DNA from: JBHPGW01 sp042569785
Lineage (GTDB): Bacteria; Planctomycetota; Phycisphaerae; Sedimentisphaerales; Anaerobacaceae
DNA length: 33,528 bases
Assembly: GCA_042569785.1 (NCBI GenBank)
Contig: JBHPGW010000030.1
Location: 1-33,528, forward strand
Reading direction: 5' to 3'
Positions within the stretch are counted from its first letter, which is position 1. Every line of letters starts with the position of its first letter. Shown here piece by piece: positions 32,992-33,528 of the stretch. The notes under the pieces are model-generated. The model searched no databases and was not told the origin of the DNA. It worked only from the letters and a program-made list of their open reading frames with translations. The position numbers and the translations under genes were made by a program.

Positions 32992-33351
32992 ATGGCCAAT
33001 AACAGGCTATTAGGCAAACAAAGCGACGCTTTTGCCGGCAGTAAGCCAATTACAACCAAAACACGTTCGGTCTCGGTAAAAATCTCAAGAACAGGCAAAA
33101 AATCGCCTGATTTGGACAAGTTTCTCGAAAAAACACTTAATAATATCAAAACCACGGCACCTTTAACAAAACGTGAATCAGAAATCCTGCGATTGATAGT
33201 CGAGGGCAAAACCAACAAAAAAATTGCACAGATACTTTATCGGACTGAACGGACAGTAGAATACCATCGCAATCGACTCATGCGAAAGCTCGGCGCCAAA
33301 ACAGCCGCGGATCTGGTCCGACGTGCTATTACTTTAGGGATCACTTCGTAA
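32992..33351 (+). CDS. LuxR-type HTH DNA-binding protein without a receiver domain
   Basis: 119 aa. The C-terminal part (about 58-115) is a GerE/LuxR helix-turn-helix: LTKRESEILRLIVEGKTNKK followed by IAQILYRTERTVEYHRNRLM and RKLGAKTAADLVRRAI. The N-terminal 55 residues are Lys- and Ser-rich, with no receiver or ligand-binding domain, so control must come by expression level or a partner. AGGG upstream of the ATG supports the start. It is divergent from cheY with a 282-base gap containing a dyad repeat and may regulate the cluster. Confidence 0.82.
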   Translation: MANNRLLGKQSDAFAGSKPITTKTRSVSVKISRTGKKSPDLDKFLEKTLNNIKTTAPLTKRESEILRLIVEGKTNKKIAQILYRTERTVEYHRNRLMRKLGAKTAADLVRRAITLGITS

Positions 33352-33410
33352 CAGTATAACACGGTTTTGCTCATATTTTTTTGTGATCTTCCGGATTTCA
33401 AGGCCCTGCC

Positions 33411-33427
33411 AAATCAGGTACTTTCCG
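33411..33427 (+). promoter_or_regulatory. Shared 17-base element, copy 2
   Basis: AAATCAGGTACTTTCCG, identical to the minus-strand element at 30142-30158 upstream of the hybrid kinase. It lies 60 bases after the LuxR-type gene, in the non-coding end of the window (33352-33528), possibly upstream of a gene outside it. Confidence 0.45.
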
Positions 33428-33528
33428 TAATTCATTAGCGCCTCAAAATTGTCGAATAATACTGTTGTAAGTGTTTAGAGCATTTTAATATTTTCTGTTC
33501 GCATTTAGGCCGTCGTGAGGACAAGGCT

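Noticed and set aside
33352..33398. Terminator after the LuxR-type gene
   Set aside because: There is a T-run near 33378, but no stem precedes it.

Overview
The window looks like a piece of a Planctomycetota chromosome, most likely class Phycisphaerae (Sedimentisphaerales-like). This is an inference. It rests on dockerin-like modules of the type 'DLN.D..VD..D...LA..WL', a very large GspK-like protein, a type II secretion-like cluster with many pseudopilins, and a subtilase carrying LamG, beta-helix and dockerin-like parts. No rRNA, tRNA, CRISPR array, transposase or complete prophage is visible.

Layout. (1) 1-306 is non-coding, built of degenerate intergenic repeats, and ends in a good promoter. 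(2) 307-2123 is a two-gene operon: a membrane-anchored TPR-like protein and an RluA-type pseudouridine synthase. (3) 2253-14900 is a long + strand type II secretion/pseudopilus operon: GspE ATPase, GspF platform, three GspG-like pseudopilins, three further pseudopilins (H/I/J-like) and a giant GspK-like protein. A secreted dockerin-like protein is embedded among them. The secretin, GspC/L/M and prepilin peptidase are not in the window. (4) 14951-15307 is a four-helix-bundle (23S intervening-sequence type) protein gene flanked by a perfect 19-bp inverted repeat. (5) 15350-21750 holds a secreted subtilase (-) and a fused M16 peptidase lipoprotein (+), transcribed divergently. (6) 21763-24412 has small genes: DUF3795, a HAD phosphatase, a hypothetical protein, an MJ0042-type zinc-ribbon and a YkgJ-type Cys-cluster protein. 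(7) 24477-32709 (-) is a signalling cluster: CheY, CheX, a CheX-like/CBS fusion with a long Pro-Ala-Glu repeat linker, a CBS4-REC-PAS-HisKA-HATPase-REC-HPt hybrid kinase, a REC-GGDEF-HD-GYP protein and a small membrane/coiled-coil protein. A LuxR-type HTH protein is divergent at 32992.

How the genes may work together. The pseudopilin operon would build an export machine. The embedded dockerin-like protein and the nearby subtilase share its C-terminal module type and are candidate cargo. The signalling cluster has no chemoreceptor or CheA. CBS domains, which in other proteins often bind adenine nucleotides, appear in both the kinase and a CheX-like phosphatase fusion, and the output includes a combined c-di-GMP cyclase/phosphodiesterase. 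This suggests a phosphorelay with opposing kinase and phosphatase arms that reads an intracellular ligand and sets c-di-GMP. Shared short non-coding motifs upstream of cheY, upstream of the kinase and after the LuxR-type gene suggest common regulation. This is the best candidate for an undescribed system here.
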